Origin: Nemertoderma westbladi
Lineage: Eukaryota > Xenacoelomorpha > Nemertodermatida > Nemertodermatidae
Length of the DNA: 53,885 bases
NCBI GenBank assembly: GCA_032718475.1
Contig: JAUCBJ010006020.1
Coordinates: 1 to 53,885, forward strand
Direction: 5' to 3'
Shown here: piece after piece, positions 30,809 through 42,026 of the stretch
Layout: every line of letters starts with the position of its first letter
Numbering within the stretch: position 1 is the stretch's first letter
Program-made: the position numbers and the translations under genes
Notes under the pieces: model-generated
What the model saw: only the letters and a program-made list of their open reading frames with translations
Told to the model about the DNA's origin: nothing
The model's database searches: none

Positions 30809-31921
30809 ATGAGTGACAAACAAGACTATACGAAGAATACACAAACCGACTATGACTCATGTGATGCGGATAAGTCAGTAGCGGAAGAACCACAGGGGAA
30901 GACTAGCGAGCCTACCGAACCTACACCGTGCGCGTCACCAGTACATCCAACGGGAGAACCGGATGCCGTAGTACGAGGCGATGGCAGGACTGAGGATTTT
31001 CTAACGGTCCCGCAACCTAGACACAGGGAAACGGACATGGTAAGTTCAGTAGGAAGCCAGGAGAGCATAGTTAGAAGCGTCGGAGGATACATGGCACATA
31101 TTACCAGGAGTATTGGAGAAGGCCAACGCATATTAGACGAGTTGACCGCTCCGATGTCTCGGTTTGATTTCTACACCCTACAGGTTAGAGTACAGAGTAA
31201 AGTACATAAGTCCGTAGATAACCTTATCAGTCTACAAGATCTAGCTAGACAGAGACAGGACGTGGACACTCAGCTTAGAATCCTTGAGAAATTAATAATC
31301 GCCAGGGAGAAACTAATGCAGTTTAAGACGACCGTTAGACAGATACAACAGGAACAAGCGGACCAGTTATTAGGTGAGTCAGTTTCCAACGAACTATTAC
31401 AACCCGAGGAAGGACAGGAACTGTACAGACTGGATGGACAATTGAAACATCTGACAGATCACTTACGCATGTGCGGCGAAGACGTCGGAGATTTGGAAAC
31501 CGTGCCGGAGGCTACGGGGGAAACTTCACCCGTACAAATCGAACTGGCGCCGGGAATTCTGGATCAATCATTAGTGAGCATTCGCAGCGAAATTGGCGAG
31601 GTAAGTATAGTAACGTCAGAAATTTCTCGACAGCAACAACAGTACTACAGACAACAACGAGAAATTGAAGAACAAACTCAATTGTTAACGGTACAAGCGG
31701 CAGTAGAGGAAGAGAAACTACGCGTCGCAAATGTTGCGAGAATCTCTCATTTACAAGAAGCAGCCGAACTGGAAGTGGCTGAGATGGAAAGGTTAGAGTT
31801 AGAAATAGCACGGCGAACAGCGGCAGCTGAGTTAGCGCAACAAGCGGCAGCAGCTGAGTTGGAACGACAAGCGACAGCAGCCGAGTTGGAGCGACGAGCA
31901 GCAGAGTACCTAAAGAGGTGA
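30809..31921 (+). CDS. Pao B gag, N-terminal part
   Basis: A 370-residue frame beginning MSDKQDY. Residues 1-75 are polar and low complexity. Residues about 115-200 and 270-370 are predicted coiled coil, rich in Glu, Gln and Ala (repeated AELERQA and AELERRA). This is the place and style of a gag assembly domain, inferred from position rather than recognised family. A palindrome B copy is read as KTSEPTEP near residue 31. The frame ends in TGA at 31919-31921; coiled-coil coding resumes in another frame near 33065. Confidence 0.6.
   Translation: MSDKQDYTKNTQTDYDSCDADKSVAEEPQGKTSEPTEPTPCASPVHPTGEPDAVVRGDGRTEDFLTVPQPRHRETDMVSSVGSQESIVRSVGGYMAHITRSIGEGQRILDELTAPMSRFDFYTLQVRVQSKVHKSVDNLISLQDLARQRQDVDTQLRILEKLIIAREKLMQFKTTVRQIQQEQADQLLGESVSNELLQPEEGQELYRLDGQLKHLTDHLRMCGEDVGDLETVPEATGETSPVQIELAPGILDQSLVSIRSEIGEVSIVTSEISRQQQQYYRQQREIEEQTQLLTVQAAVEEEKLRVANVARISHLQEAAELEVAEMERLELEIARRTAAAELAQQAAAAELERQATAAELERRAAEYLKR
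30897..30916. repeat. Palindrome B, copy 1 (gag)
   Basis: GGAAGACTAGCGAGCCTACC. Nineteen of twenty bases match the copy at 42007. Confidence 0.8.
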
Positions 31922-33062
31922 GGTCTCTATAGGGGTGCTCTGAACAGGCGGCGGCGGACTCGTGAGGGTCTAGGGGCACGTTAAATTCTGCTATAGTGCT
32001 AGGGAGTCACTGAAGGCCCTCGTGTCTAACGAACCATGAATTGCCATGGTGCCATGGTACCATCTAGTCGGCCTGTTGCCCGACTGCCAGTCCTGTACAC
32101 AGTAGGGGTGGTGGCATGGCGTGATTTGTGGTTCATGTGGCGTGAACTATGTTTTGTATGTGAGCAACCAGTGGCAGTTTGCTTGGGGCTTGGATGGGTT
32201 CCTTTGGCCATCAGCTGTTCCGTTTTTTTGATACTATATGTTATTGTCTCCATGTTCAGCTGATTGGTCTTTGGGATTTGTTCGGGTTTTGAGCTTTCTG
32301 TTGCTGTGGGTACGTGAGTACACGTGATTGTATGTGTGGCCACTGCGAGTGAGTATGGGAACCCTTGCCAGTTGGTCCAGACGACGCTGGTATTAGTAGG
32401 ACCATATCTCTACTGCGCCCCAGCATACTTTGTGCACACAAAGTTATTTTGCCCTGACGGCAAAATAAGGTACTCTCGATTTTCTTGTTGGTCGATACAA
32501 TTTGTCCCCTCTGATTTTGACCCCAATTTTGTCTAACCCGATTATGTCTTCTTTGTGTGCATGGTATGTGTTCGATTTTGTGCTTACCGTTTGTGTACTT
32601 GATTTTGTGAACATCTGTTGAGTACACGTGTACAGTGACTGGTAAGTGGTTACTTGTTCCTAGCTTTCGAGCTAGTCAGTATTGTTGTGGAATGGTGTCC
32701 CCTCAATACTGCCGGCGAGGCAGGTGAAAACGTGTCAAAATTCCATGTTGGGTAGCGCAAGCCCACATGGGACAAGACCGTCGGTTAGGCCCAAGGGCGA
32801 CCTTGGTGCTCGATCGCTATCGACTGGTCCACCTGCCGGTTGACTCTTTGTTATACTTTGAGTTGGCTCAATGTACAGTCAGGCCACAGTGAGTTGACAG
32901 TAGCCGCCCATCTGGCTACACGTTCGACGAGCTGTGCCGTTGTGATCGGGGGACCGAAAACAGAACCCGGGAAGCATCGGGCCACCCTTCAGCCCGGTCT
33001 GATAATAACATCAGTCGGACTGGCCCCAGGGGTGGTGGAAACACGTCCGCCTCGTGGGTGCG
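31922..33062. other. Unexplained 1.1 kb segment splitting gag
   Basis: Coiled-coil gag coding stops before it and restarts after it in a different frame. The segment is less AT-rich than its surroundings. It holds palindromic words (CCATGGTGCCATGG at 32043, TACACGTGTAC at 32621) and an inverted pair GGCAGGTG (near 32712) with CACCTGCC (near 32830). AGGTGAGG at the left edge resembles a splice donor, but no good acceptor is seen. It could be an insertion or an intron-like segment. The frames inside it are not convincing genes. Confidence 0.45.
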
Positions 33063-34853
33063 CCTCCGGGAGGAGCCCAGAAGGACGAAAGCGTGGAAGA
33101 ACACAAGCGAGTTTCGGAAGCGAGAGCCGAGTTGAAAAAACGACAGATAAAGGCTCAAACAGCTATATGACTAGCGGAGTTCGAGGCGCAACAACAACAG
33201 ACGGAACAACGCGAGAAGGAAGTTAAACTTCATTTCGAACTCTAAAAGAAGGCGAGGGAATTAGCCAACGCTAAGGAATTTCTGAATCTACAAGCCCGTG
33301 ATCGATCGATGAGATCTCGAGACGGACACGATCTAGACCGGATAGAGGTAAGACATCATCAAATTCAGGAACGAATGAAGGAAGGAAGCGTAGGAGCACC
33401 TGAGCGAGAATGGGAATTGGTTAAAGACTTATGTCAACGATTTCCTCAAGTAACTCCGATGTTCGCACCAATTACGAATACAGGAACTGTTTTGATTGCT
33501 GGTAGTAGCAGTATATCTCCTATACACGATGCAACGGAACACAGGTATGTTATTCCGGACAAGTTTGTACCACCAAGAGCAACGTCATCGCCTATTCCAA
33601 AGGTCAAGGTAAGTAATCCGCCAATAACGGATCGTAGTAGTTTATTAGACGGACCTACATTGATGACGACTAAACAGGTGAGTCAGCCTTCGACACCTAA
33701 ACCTGTGACACACTACGCAAACCCAATCGTATTCAGGCCTTCAAGGCCATTAGACTCAAACGCCATACGACCACAAATTCAGTTTACATCGCATTCTACG
33801 ACTTCGAGGAAGACCTGCGAGCCTACCGAACAACGGAGACCAGTGGATACGCGACCGCTTAACCAGTTTACATCGCAATCTACGACTTCGAGGAAGACCT
33901 GCGAGCCTACCGAACAACGGAGACCAGTGGATACGCGACCGTTTAACCAGTTTACATCGCAATCTACGACTTCGAGGAAGACCTGCGAGCGTACCAAACA
34001 ACGGAGACCAGTGGATACGCGACCGTTTAATCAGTTTACATCGCAATCTACGACTTCGAGGAAGACCTGCGAGCCTACCGAACAACGGAAACAAGTAGAC
34101 GATGTTTCTAAACGGAATGTTAGAATTCGGACAACCCAATGGACGCGAGCACGTCGACCACCGTATCCAGGTGATAGTAGTACTTCAAGCGAATCGGATT
34201 ACCCGGAACGCGAGGTGTTTAGAACAGGAGCGGCCGATGAATGCAAACGCGAGCGTTCAACTAATTCCTTTATAGACAATCCTCCACAAAATACACCAAC
34301 ACAGAAAGCGTTACAACCAACAGACGCGATCAGTACACAACAATTCGCCGACATTTTGCGACCAGTTGTTAACAAGTTGGCCCAGATTGAGGAACGCTTA
34401 GAGGAAGTTCAAACCGATAGTTCGAGAAATACAGAATTTGAACACACTAGACACCCGAAGGTTCGGCAAAGGGAGCGACCTTCAAGAAATACTTTGTATC
34501 AAAGGAAAGCGCCAAGACGGGAGAACATCAACTCGATTGCCACCCAAGGACGCGAAACATTGAACGTAGCTGAGGAGATAGCTAAATTCGCACCCATACA
34601 AGGACTACCGGTGCAACAACCACCTAAGTTTTCCGGTAACTCCAAACATTGGCACACATTCGTAGACTACATCGAATCTCAAATTGCTGTGTGCGCTTTT
34701 ACATCAAGGGAAAAGTTTAACTACCTGCTTCAAACGTTTAGCAGAGACTTTCGTTGGTGTACCAGATGCCTTCGAGTTAGCATACGATCGCTTAACTTCA
34801 ATCTACGGAGGTACGGTAAGCATGGCCAAGTCAGTAATAGAGGAACTCTGTAA
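33063..34853 (+). pseudogene. Pao B gag, middle part
   Basis: From 33063 the frame reads as a Lys/Glu/Gln-rich coiled coil (EARAELKKRQ, KKARELANAKEF), broken by TGA 33168-33170 and TAA 33243-33245. It is then open from 33309 for 514 codons. It contains an 84-bp tandem repeat (33776-34090), a second coiled coil (NKLAQIEERLEEVQ), and PPKFSGNSKHWHTFVD with REKFNYLLQ, the start of the BEL/Pao gag core (DUF1759-like). One extra base near 34745 throws the rest of the core into the frame of 34684-36567. Confidence 0.7.
33776..34090 (+). repeat. 84-bp coding tandem repeat carrying palindrome B
   Basis: Nearly four copies of a 28-codon unit (NQFTSQSTTSRKTCEPTEQ...). Palindrome B copies 2-5 lie at 33808-33827, 33892-33911, 33976-33995 and 34060-34079 (GGAAGACCTGCGAGCCTACC; the third copy has GCGTACC). 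Confidence 0.9.
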
Positions 34854-36567
34854 AGGGGGGCCTATTACTAAACCCGTCGACTTACTAAAACTAGCTGACG
34901 AAATTAAGAACGCTATCACTACATTACGATCTATTGGACAACTCGATTACGGAAACACCCCCACAGTCCTATTAAAAATCATAGGGAGACTACACCATCG
35001 ACTTCGTCGAGAGTGGAGGAAGATCGAATATCAGCGAGAAGAAAGGGGTGGATTTTTGAAACTGGAGGATGTGTACCTATTAATATCTAGGGAAGCAGTG
35101 GTGGAGACTCGATCTAACTACACCGACCAACACATTGTAGCAGAAGGAATCACCTTACCATCATCCAACCGACAAAAACCACCGATGACATCCACAAGGA
35201 CGGCCACTTACGCCACACCGACGGAAACCCGACAATTTTCCGACGGTAGTAAAGTGTCCGCACCTATTGGGATCAAACAGACCAGACAGCAACTGAGTGC
35301 CGACTTTAGCGGTTGCCAATACTGCGAACATTTAGGTAAGCGTCATACAAGTTACAAGTTAAGAGGTTGTCGGCTATTTCGTGAGTTAAACTCGGAAGAA
35401 CGACGGCTACAGATACGGCCATTGGATTCTTGTTGGTGGTGTACGCAACACGGACACGTTCGCAAGGATTGCCCAAATACGGACACCTGTCCTTCCTGTG
35501 GACGCAACCATGACGGTTTGCTCCATACTGATAGTCATACGCCAACAAAACGCTTCACTAGGGAACACCCAGAAGCAGCAGCGAAATGCAATACCGCATA
35601 TAAGAATCGAGAATCGAGAACAACACCAACTTTCGTGACGCATATACGGGATTGTTTCCCAGAACAATCCGGGTCGTCGGATGAAGAATCGGAAGACGAT
35701 GACACGTATTTCAACACTGGGGATGAACAACCATCGATTGCGCCTCTGACGCCTGATCAGCTGAAGGGATTCAGCGTAATTCCTGTCAAGATTACGGGCA
35801 CCAAAGGGAGCAAACGGATTTACGCTTTTTTAGATTCAGCCTCATCTCACAGCTATGTGGACGAGAAGGTAGCTGATGTCGTGACGGATCTCCGACAATG
35901 TAAGAACGTCAAATACACTGTAAGTAGTATGCATGGACAACGTGCAATACCAGTGACACGAGTTAAGTTAAACTTAGACACTCTTCTTCCGAAATCGCAA
36001 CATAGCGAAAGGGAGAGGTCTTTGCTACCCTTTAAGGATTTAACCTTTGCGGCCACCAAGGACTTTAGTAATCTACTGCGTCCAGTGCCAGAACAATCCT
36101 TAGAGGACCGTAAGTATTTTAGACACCTTGGTGTACCTGAATGTCCTGTTAACTATAGATCAGTAGCAATGCTGATCGGGACAGATCAATTCAACTTACA
36201 TCAAGTGTGGGAAACCAGACCATCGGTAGTCGTAGCAGGAAACGCTTACGCCTGTCGAACTCCGATAGGTTGGTATACTCGAGCGCCTGTGCGCACACTA
36301 GATATAAGTGATGAGGAAGACGATGTGCAAAGTACATGTAGTTTATTAACTGCAACTTCGACTCATTCCTTTTCACACGACAAAGACTATACTACACTAC
36401 GTTCGACAAAACACAACAACGTTACAAGTACGACGTGTGTAGCGAGTATGATAAGTCACAAAGAGCAGCCAATCCACAAGGTTAGTGTAGAGATTGAGAA
36501 GGAGGAGAGGTTCCATCAACGACAGATGATAACGCCGGAAGGCTTGCGAGTCTACCTGAACCAATAA
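34684..36567 (+). pseudogene. Pao B gag core end, zinc knuckles and aspartic protease
   Basis: Reading starts in effect near 34745. The gag core end (LAETFVGVPDAF, LTSIYGG) is followed by zinc-binding motifs near residues 249-285: CWWCTQHGHVRKDC (CX2CX4HX4C) and CPSCGRNHDGLLH, typical of BEL/Pao nucleocapsid. The retroviral-type aspartic protease (DUF1758-like) follows with RIYAFLDSASSHSYVD near residue 380, the DSA triplet being the catalytic site. The frame ends at TAA 36565-36567, just after palindrome B copy 6. The first Met is not meaningful. Confidence 0.8.
36537..36556. repeat. Palindrome B, copy 6 (protease-RT junction, inverted form)
   Basis: GGAAGGCTTGCGAGTCTACC. The A..C mismatch pair (positions 6 and 15 of the motif) is here G..T, as expected if the copy is in the opposite orientation. 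Read in the third frame (EGLRVYL). Confidence 0.75.
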
Positions 36568-37521
36568 CCTTGTCAACACCAGTCGATGACAACGCGTTAA
36601 GAAATCATCAAGTGGAACAAGCCGCGCTAGACAAAGAATTAACGGAGAAAACTATCAGATGGTTGGAACAAGATACAGCCGAACCTGGTAGTTACGAACC
36701 GTGTATGTCGGAATGAGGTAGGGATGTTATGGCGTAACCAGCGTCCTAAACTCATAAATAATTATCCGCTAGCCTTAAGACGTTTAAACTCAATAAGACA
36801 ACGATTGTTAAAGGACGAGAAAGCCCATCTACAGTATAATACTCAGATGGAGACGTATTTGACAAAAGGGTACGCTATCAGAATGACTAACCCAGAAATT
36901 GTGACTGACCAGACTTACTACTTGCCACATCACTACGTGAGACACCCCGATAAACCTGACAAAGTACGTGTAGTTAATAACTGCGCGGCTCTGTTTGAGG
37001 GAATGTCTCTCAATAGTGAGCTGATGGATGGACCAAACATGAATAATTATCTCATGGGGGTGATTATGCGCTTCCGTCAACGCCAAGTAGCATTTACTTG
37101 CGACATCGAAGCCATGTTTCACCAAGTGCGAGCGTTAGAGCGAGACAGAGACAGTTTGAGGTTCCTCTGGTACCCGGATGGAGACTTAAGTCAACCACCG
37201 GCGACTTACCAAATGCAAGTTCGCGTTTTCGGTGCCAGAGACAGCCCAAATTGTACTATGTACGCTCTGAAGCAGACCGCTAGGGACCAGAAACATAAGT
37301 ATGACCCAGAGGTAATCCAAATCATAGAACGAGATTTTTATGTGGACGATGGATTACAAAGTTGTGACACAGTAGAACGTGCTATAACAGTAGCACATCA
37401 ATTGCGGGACTGTTTAGCAGGCGGAGGTTTTAACCTCACCAAGTTTGCCTCAAACAGTGCCGAATTAGTAAATTCATTCGAAACGACTGAACGTGGGGGT
37501 GGTGACATTGAACCAGTTTGA
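36568..37521 (+). pseudogene. Pao B reverse transcriptase
   Basis: 36568-36719 is open in another frame (DDNALRNHQVEQAALDKEL) and 36724-37521 carries the polymerase. Motifs: YYLPHHYVRHP, KVRVVNNCAA, FTCDIEAMFHQV (catalytic Asp), FLWYPDG, VRVFGARDSP and YVDDG (near 37341, catalytic Asp pair). This is the BEL/Pao form. It makes cDNA from element RNA in a particle. The frame stops at TGA 37519-37521, but the same frame continues at once, so this is a nonsense change. Confidence 0.85.
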
Positions 37522-38217
37522 ACCACTACCAACGAGGTGTTGGGACTATTTTGGGACCCAAACACAGACAACTTTCGAGTGAAGGTAAGACTGGACGCTC
37601 AAGGAGACTCTCTGACAAAGAGGTCCTGCTTGTCAAAGCTGAGTCGATTGTTCGATCCACTAGGTTTCATCAGCCCCATAATACTGCAAGCAAGAATATA
37701 TATGCGCAGTATCTGGAAAGATGGACTGACATGGGACGAACCGATCTCATCAGAACAAGTAGACTTATGGAAAACTTGGGAGGCGCAATTATCTTCGCTA
37801 GAGGATTATTCCATACCCCGGGTATATTTTCCATTACAGACAACATTTCCTGACAACTTAGAATTACATTGTTTTTCTGACGCCAGTGACAACGGCTTTG
37901 GAGTGACAGCATATCTGCGTAGACAAGTAGATTCAGACGAGTTTGATGTATCGCTCATTACTTCTAAGGATAAGACAATGCCTACTAAGTATATGACAAC
38001 ACCACGCGCTGAACTACAAGCGGCAACCCTGTCAACTACCATTGTAAACCTTATACAGACGGAATTACAATCAAGTTTACAGATATTTTATTGGACTGAC
38101 GCAACGTTAGTTTTATTTTATATAAACAACGACACACTTGAATTCAAGACATTTGTAGCTAACCGTCGTGCAGAAATATTAGACCGTTCAATAAAGGAAG
38201 ATTGGCGACATTGTCCC
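37522..38217 (+). pseudogene. Pao B Peptidase_A17/RNase H region
   Basis: Same frame as the reverse transcriptase. EVLGLFWDP, SRLFDPLGFISPIILQARI, TWDEPI, IPRVYF, LHCFSDASDNGFGVTAYL, TPRAELQAATLS, FYWTDATLV and TFVANRRAEIL follow the order of the Pfam Peptidase_A17 family, which spans the connection and RNase H of BEL/Pao. It degrades the RNA strand of hybrids. It ends at TGA 38218-38220, where Pao A has GGA. Confidence 0.85.
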
Positions 38218-38220
38218 TGA

Positions 38221-39585
38221 CCACAAAATCCAGCTGATATTGCGTCGCGAGGAATGATGCCTGAGGAATTCTGTAAACCGGAGAACAAGAAATTCTGGCA
38301 ACATGGACCACAATTCTTGCAAAGAACAACACAACATTGGCCGCCACTATACGATAACAAGTCTAATACTATTCCTAAGGACGCCAAAATTAAAAAACCA
38401 AAGAAAGGTAAAGCAAAGAAAAAGACAACGGCAAAACTTAAGAAGAAACCAAAGGCGAAATGGAAAAATATAACTCACAAAGTTAAGGCAGGAAGACTTG
38501 CGAGCCTTTCTCAACCAGACGTATCGCCAGACGGTCAACCAGACACGTTACCAGACGGTCAACCACACATTTTGCCAGACATTTCACAAGATGTTCTACC
38601 AGACACTAGTAACATACTAACACATAGTAAAGCCGCAGTTTCCCTATTGGAGCGGCCTTCTATTGACAAACTACCAAACTTAACACCCTTGAGTAACCAT
38701 AAGTACAGTGAAACCTCATGTATTACAGATATGGGTAGTGCCTACGCAAATGTAAATACAGGTGTTACTTTACGCTCAAGAGACATACCAACCTTACAAC
38801 CTACGGTGAGACCTGGGATTAATATCGGCACAAAAATAAGTTTACCGAAACCCAGTGATCCCATAGAATTTAAACCACCATTAGGAATCGACACACAAGA
38901 TACTGACAATCAAGGTAAGAAGACAAAGAAGGACAAATTACTTGTGGACCCGGACGGATCAACAGTCAACAAGGGAATACTTACCGGCGGACCCGTGGGC
39001 CCATCTAGTAAAACAAAACCTTCAAAATTCATCATTGACTTACCTGATGACGTCATAAATACTTACGTCGACCGTATTGTAAATCTGACAGATTCTTGGA
39101 CAAATGCGTGCCGAAAATTAGCGTGGATTGTACGTTTTGTACAATACGTTAAAGGCAAACGCGACTTTACACGTCGACTTACATTGACTGAGATTGACAG
39201 ATGTGAAATTAAATTAATTCGCCATTACCAATTGTGATATTTCGCACGCGAATTCACATCTATAAGTCAAGGTCAACCAATCAAGTCGTCACCAATATTG
39301 AGTTGGAGTCCAATAATTTATAATGGCTTAATTTGTCATAAATCTCGGCTTCAAAACATCGGCTTTAATACTGATTTTAGGTACCCAATAATAATACCGC
39401 AACATCACGAATTACAATATGCAAAGATACTGGACGCACATTTACATCTGAAACACGCTGGAAGACACCACTGTCTTTCCTACTTACGTACAAGATATGT
39501 ATTAATTAGACCCAGTAAAGCACTAAGTTCAGTGACACGTACGTGTATTATTTGTAAGAAGGTACATTCTAGAATAAGTACCCAA
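38221..39585 (+). pseudogene. Pao B linker and integrase N-terminal domain
   Basis: NPADIASRG, then a Lys-rich stretch (about 38390-38470), a PDGQPDTLPDGQ repeat (38517-38610) and a long polar linker. The integrase zinc domain follows (HLHLKHAGRHHCLSYLR, then CIICKK). TGA 39235-39237 aligns with a cysteine codon of Pao A, and TAA 39586-39588 ends it where Pao A has GAG. All parts are in one frame. Confidence 0.8.
38491..38510. repeat. Palindrome B, copy 7 (RNase H-integrase linker)
   Basis: GGAAGACTTGCGAGCCTTTC, read as GRLASLS. Matches the site of palindrome A copy 4. Confidence 0.85.
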
Positions 39586-39588
39586 TAA

Positions 39589-40574
39589 ATGAGTGAACTT
39601 CCACAAGCACGACTACAAGCATTCAGACCACCTTTCACAGAGACTGGAATTGACTGCTTTGGTCCAATACATACGAAATGTGGACGTATACTAGTAAAAC
39701 GCTGGGGACTGATTTTCACATGCATGTCCAGTAAGGCAGTTCATATTGAACGTCTGATGGATCTTTCCACCAACGCTTTTATACTAGCATTACGGGGATT
39801 TATCGCTAGACGCGGACTAGTAAAATGCTTGTACTCAGACCAAGGTACAAACTTTGTTGGTGCTCGAAATGAAATTGCTAGAGCCTTTAAGAAATTAGAT
39901 CATGATCAAATCTCAAACGAACTACGTCCTTACAAGATTGTTTGGAAGTTTAATCCTCCAGATAGTCCATGGAGAGGCGGAGTCTGGGAGAGACTGATAA
40001 GATCTATTAAAACAGCCATGGCAAAGGTAATTCCAGTATACCACATCTTGAGAGACGACCAACTGACAACATTGTTTGTTGAAATCGAGGCAATACTAAA
40101 TACTAGACCAATAGTATTAGTACCCGATGCAAAACAATCCCAGTTTGCTTTAACACCTGCACACCTGCTAATGCAGGCACCGACTTCTTTGTTGCCTATT
40201 TCTATTCCAATAGAAGGCGATAGCTACGGTAGAAAAGCGTGGAAAATCACGCAACTACTGGCTAACAAATTCTGGGAAATATGGCAAAGCATTATTTGCC
40301 CTCTATTTCTGCCAGAACTACTTGGTACAAGAATACTCGCGCTTTAAGAGCGGGAGATCATGTACTGTTAGCAGAAGTGAATTTAAAAAGACGCTTCTGG
40401 ATAACTGGTGTTATTTTAGACACACATCCATCTATGGATGGAGTGACAAGAACCGTGACGGTACGGACAATTGACGGTCGTACAGTAGACAGACCGACTC
40501 AACGTCTCGTACTTCTTGAAGAGACGCGAAACAAGGCTGGAGATTACAAGTCTCCAACTAATGTTAGTAAATAG
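39589..40574 (+). pseudogene. Pao B integrase core and C-terminal domain
   Basis: DDE residues are visible: GIDCFGP (Asp), LYSDQGTNFVGA (Asp) and DSPWRGGVWERLIRSIK (Glu). A one-base shift near 40285 moves the C-terminal domain (DUF5641-like: TWYKNTRALRAGDHVLL, RRFWITGVI, LEETRNKAGDY) to another frame that ends at 40574. It would splice cDNA into the genome. Confidence 0.85.
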
Positions 40575-41128
40575 TAATGAGTTTACAAATAGATTTCCAC
40601 ATACCTGTACACTGTAGTAAAGACAGCGGTAGAATTCCATTGCCTTTATATGTGAACATTGAGGGTAGTACCCTTATGTGTCACATAGGAGCGGGATTTG
40701 TAGGTATAAGAAATGGAATTCTACTTGGAACTCACAATATTGAGACATTTTCGAAATTTTAGACAATCCATTTGGATTTGAAAAATTTTTAAAAATTTTC
40801 TCCAGTGAATAGATTTCAGGGTACAGTCGGGTGGAACTTAAAATTAGAGAAACAAGAGAACGGAAGACTCGTGAGCCTTTCTAAATTTTTAATAAAATTT
40901 ACACGGTCTTGTTTCAATAAGTTACGTCAACAAATAGACTCCCCTATATTTATTACTAATTCTTGACTGCTTATTTTCTGATAATAGTTTGGGATCAAAA
41001 AGTGAGTATTTTAGACTCACAGCCAGTTTAGCCCAAATTCGTTTTTATTTCGGCAAAAATTTTAGATAAGAAACAGCGTGTCATTAAAGAAACCCTAGAT
41101 CTTAGGCTATGGGTAGGAGGTTAGAGCG
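40575..41128 (+). other. Pao B pol-ORF3 spacer
   Basis: Noncoding. Contains GGAATTCTA/TAGAATTCC words (40629-40725) and palindrome B copy 8. The spacer in Pao A has the same position and also a palindrome. Confidence 0.6.
40862..40881. repeat. Palindrome B, copy 8 (pol-ORF3 spacer)
   Basis: GGAAGACTCGTGAGCCTTTC. Counterpart of palindrome A copy 3. Confidence 0.85.
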
Positions 41129-41728
41129 TTGTCTAGCCCAAAGGGCAGACGAAAACTCTCACATCTCCTCACAACTAACAATAAACTCTGTTGTATTCCC
41201 TCTAGTAGCAATGATTATGTAACCATACTTCAAAAAATGGTGAAGGGGATACATGGAGAGCCGAGATGGGGATATGATATCCAAGAGGAACCAGCAGCGC
41301 CATTCGAACGATTTGGAGCTAAAGACTACACTATATTTGGAATAAAGGAATTATCAGAAAGTACAGCGAAACTCGCAAAGACTAAATATGACTCGAACGT
41401 ATTAAAGAGAAGACAAAACGCGTTAAATGAAAGAATCGAAAGTTTACGCAAAACCTTCAACAAACTTTACCCGTACGACGCTTTATGTGATACGGGAGAT
41501 ATTAGTGAAGACCCCGATACCGAAATTAGTCGTTTGTATCACACCATGCAATACCTGAAGGCGCATGAACCTATGCCTGCGGTACGCGATGAATTCGATG
41601 GAATGCATCTTTACAGACGAACTCGAGGGGACGATAGAGAAACGAAGGAAGCATTTTCAGTTTATAAACTTTTTATCAATGTAGTGCTTGTATGCGCGAA
41701 CAACGAAATGCGATTCCGATGCGTTTGA
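41129..41728 (+). CDS. Pao B ORF3, conserved protein of unknown function
   Basis: A 199-residue open frame. Residues about 95-190 match Pao A ORF3: YPYDALCDTGDISEDPDTEI, RLYHTMQYLKAHEPMPAVRD, EFDGMHLYRRTRGDD and FSVYKLF. The N-terminal half is poorly conserved. It is charged, without signal peptide, membrane segment or cysteine motif. It overlaps the ORF4 start by about 37 nt in a different frame, so both may come from one transcript. Unusually for Pao B it has no internal stop. Function unknown; it is not a recognised envelope. Confidence 0.7.
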   Translation: MSSPKGRRKLSHLLTTNNKLCCIPSSSNDYVTILQKMVKGIHGEPRWGYDIQEEPAAPFERFGAKDYTIFGIKELSESTAKLAKTKYDSNVLKRRQNALNERIESLRKTFNKLYPYDALCDTGDISEDPDTEISRLYHTMQYLKAHEPMPAVRDEFDGMHLYRRTRGDDRETKEAFSVYKLFINVVLVCANNEMRFRCV

Positions 41729-42006
41729 ATAAGGAAAATCCCGAACCGATATTGGCGAGGTGTTCGAACCATCAACAACTCCGCTACCAGGAAGGAGGGT
41801 ATCCTTTATCGAATCCATATCATTCATTCGCTATGTGTGGACCAAAGGCAGGATAAATTGTCGTTTACCCACCTAAGGTTGTTGAACCCGATGCATTTGA
41901 ACTTACGCTGGATGAGGCGACTCAGTCAACCCGCGAAAAGAAGGAAGCTCTTAGCCTATACAGAGCCTATAAGGCTTTCGAGAAAGGTGAGATGGAAGAA
42001 TGGGGC

Positions 42007-42026
42007 GGAAGACTCGCGAGCCTACC
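42007..42026. repeat. Palindrome B, copy 9 (ORF4 proximal)
   Basis: GGAAGACTCGCGAGCCTACC, read as GRLASLP. Counterpart of palindrome A copy 2. Confidence 0.85.

Noticed and set aside
33756-34139. - strand repeat frame opposite gag
   Set aside because: A shadow of the 84-bp coding repeat on the other strand.
37519-39237. In-frame TGA codons as recoded selenocysteine or readthrough sites
   Set aside because: At the aligned sites Pao A has Gly at one and Cys at another; stops of all three kinds occur, which fits decay.
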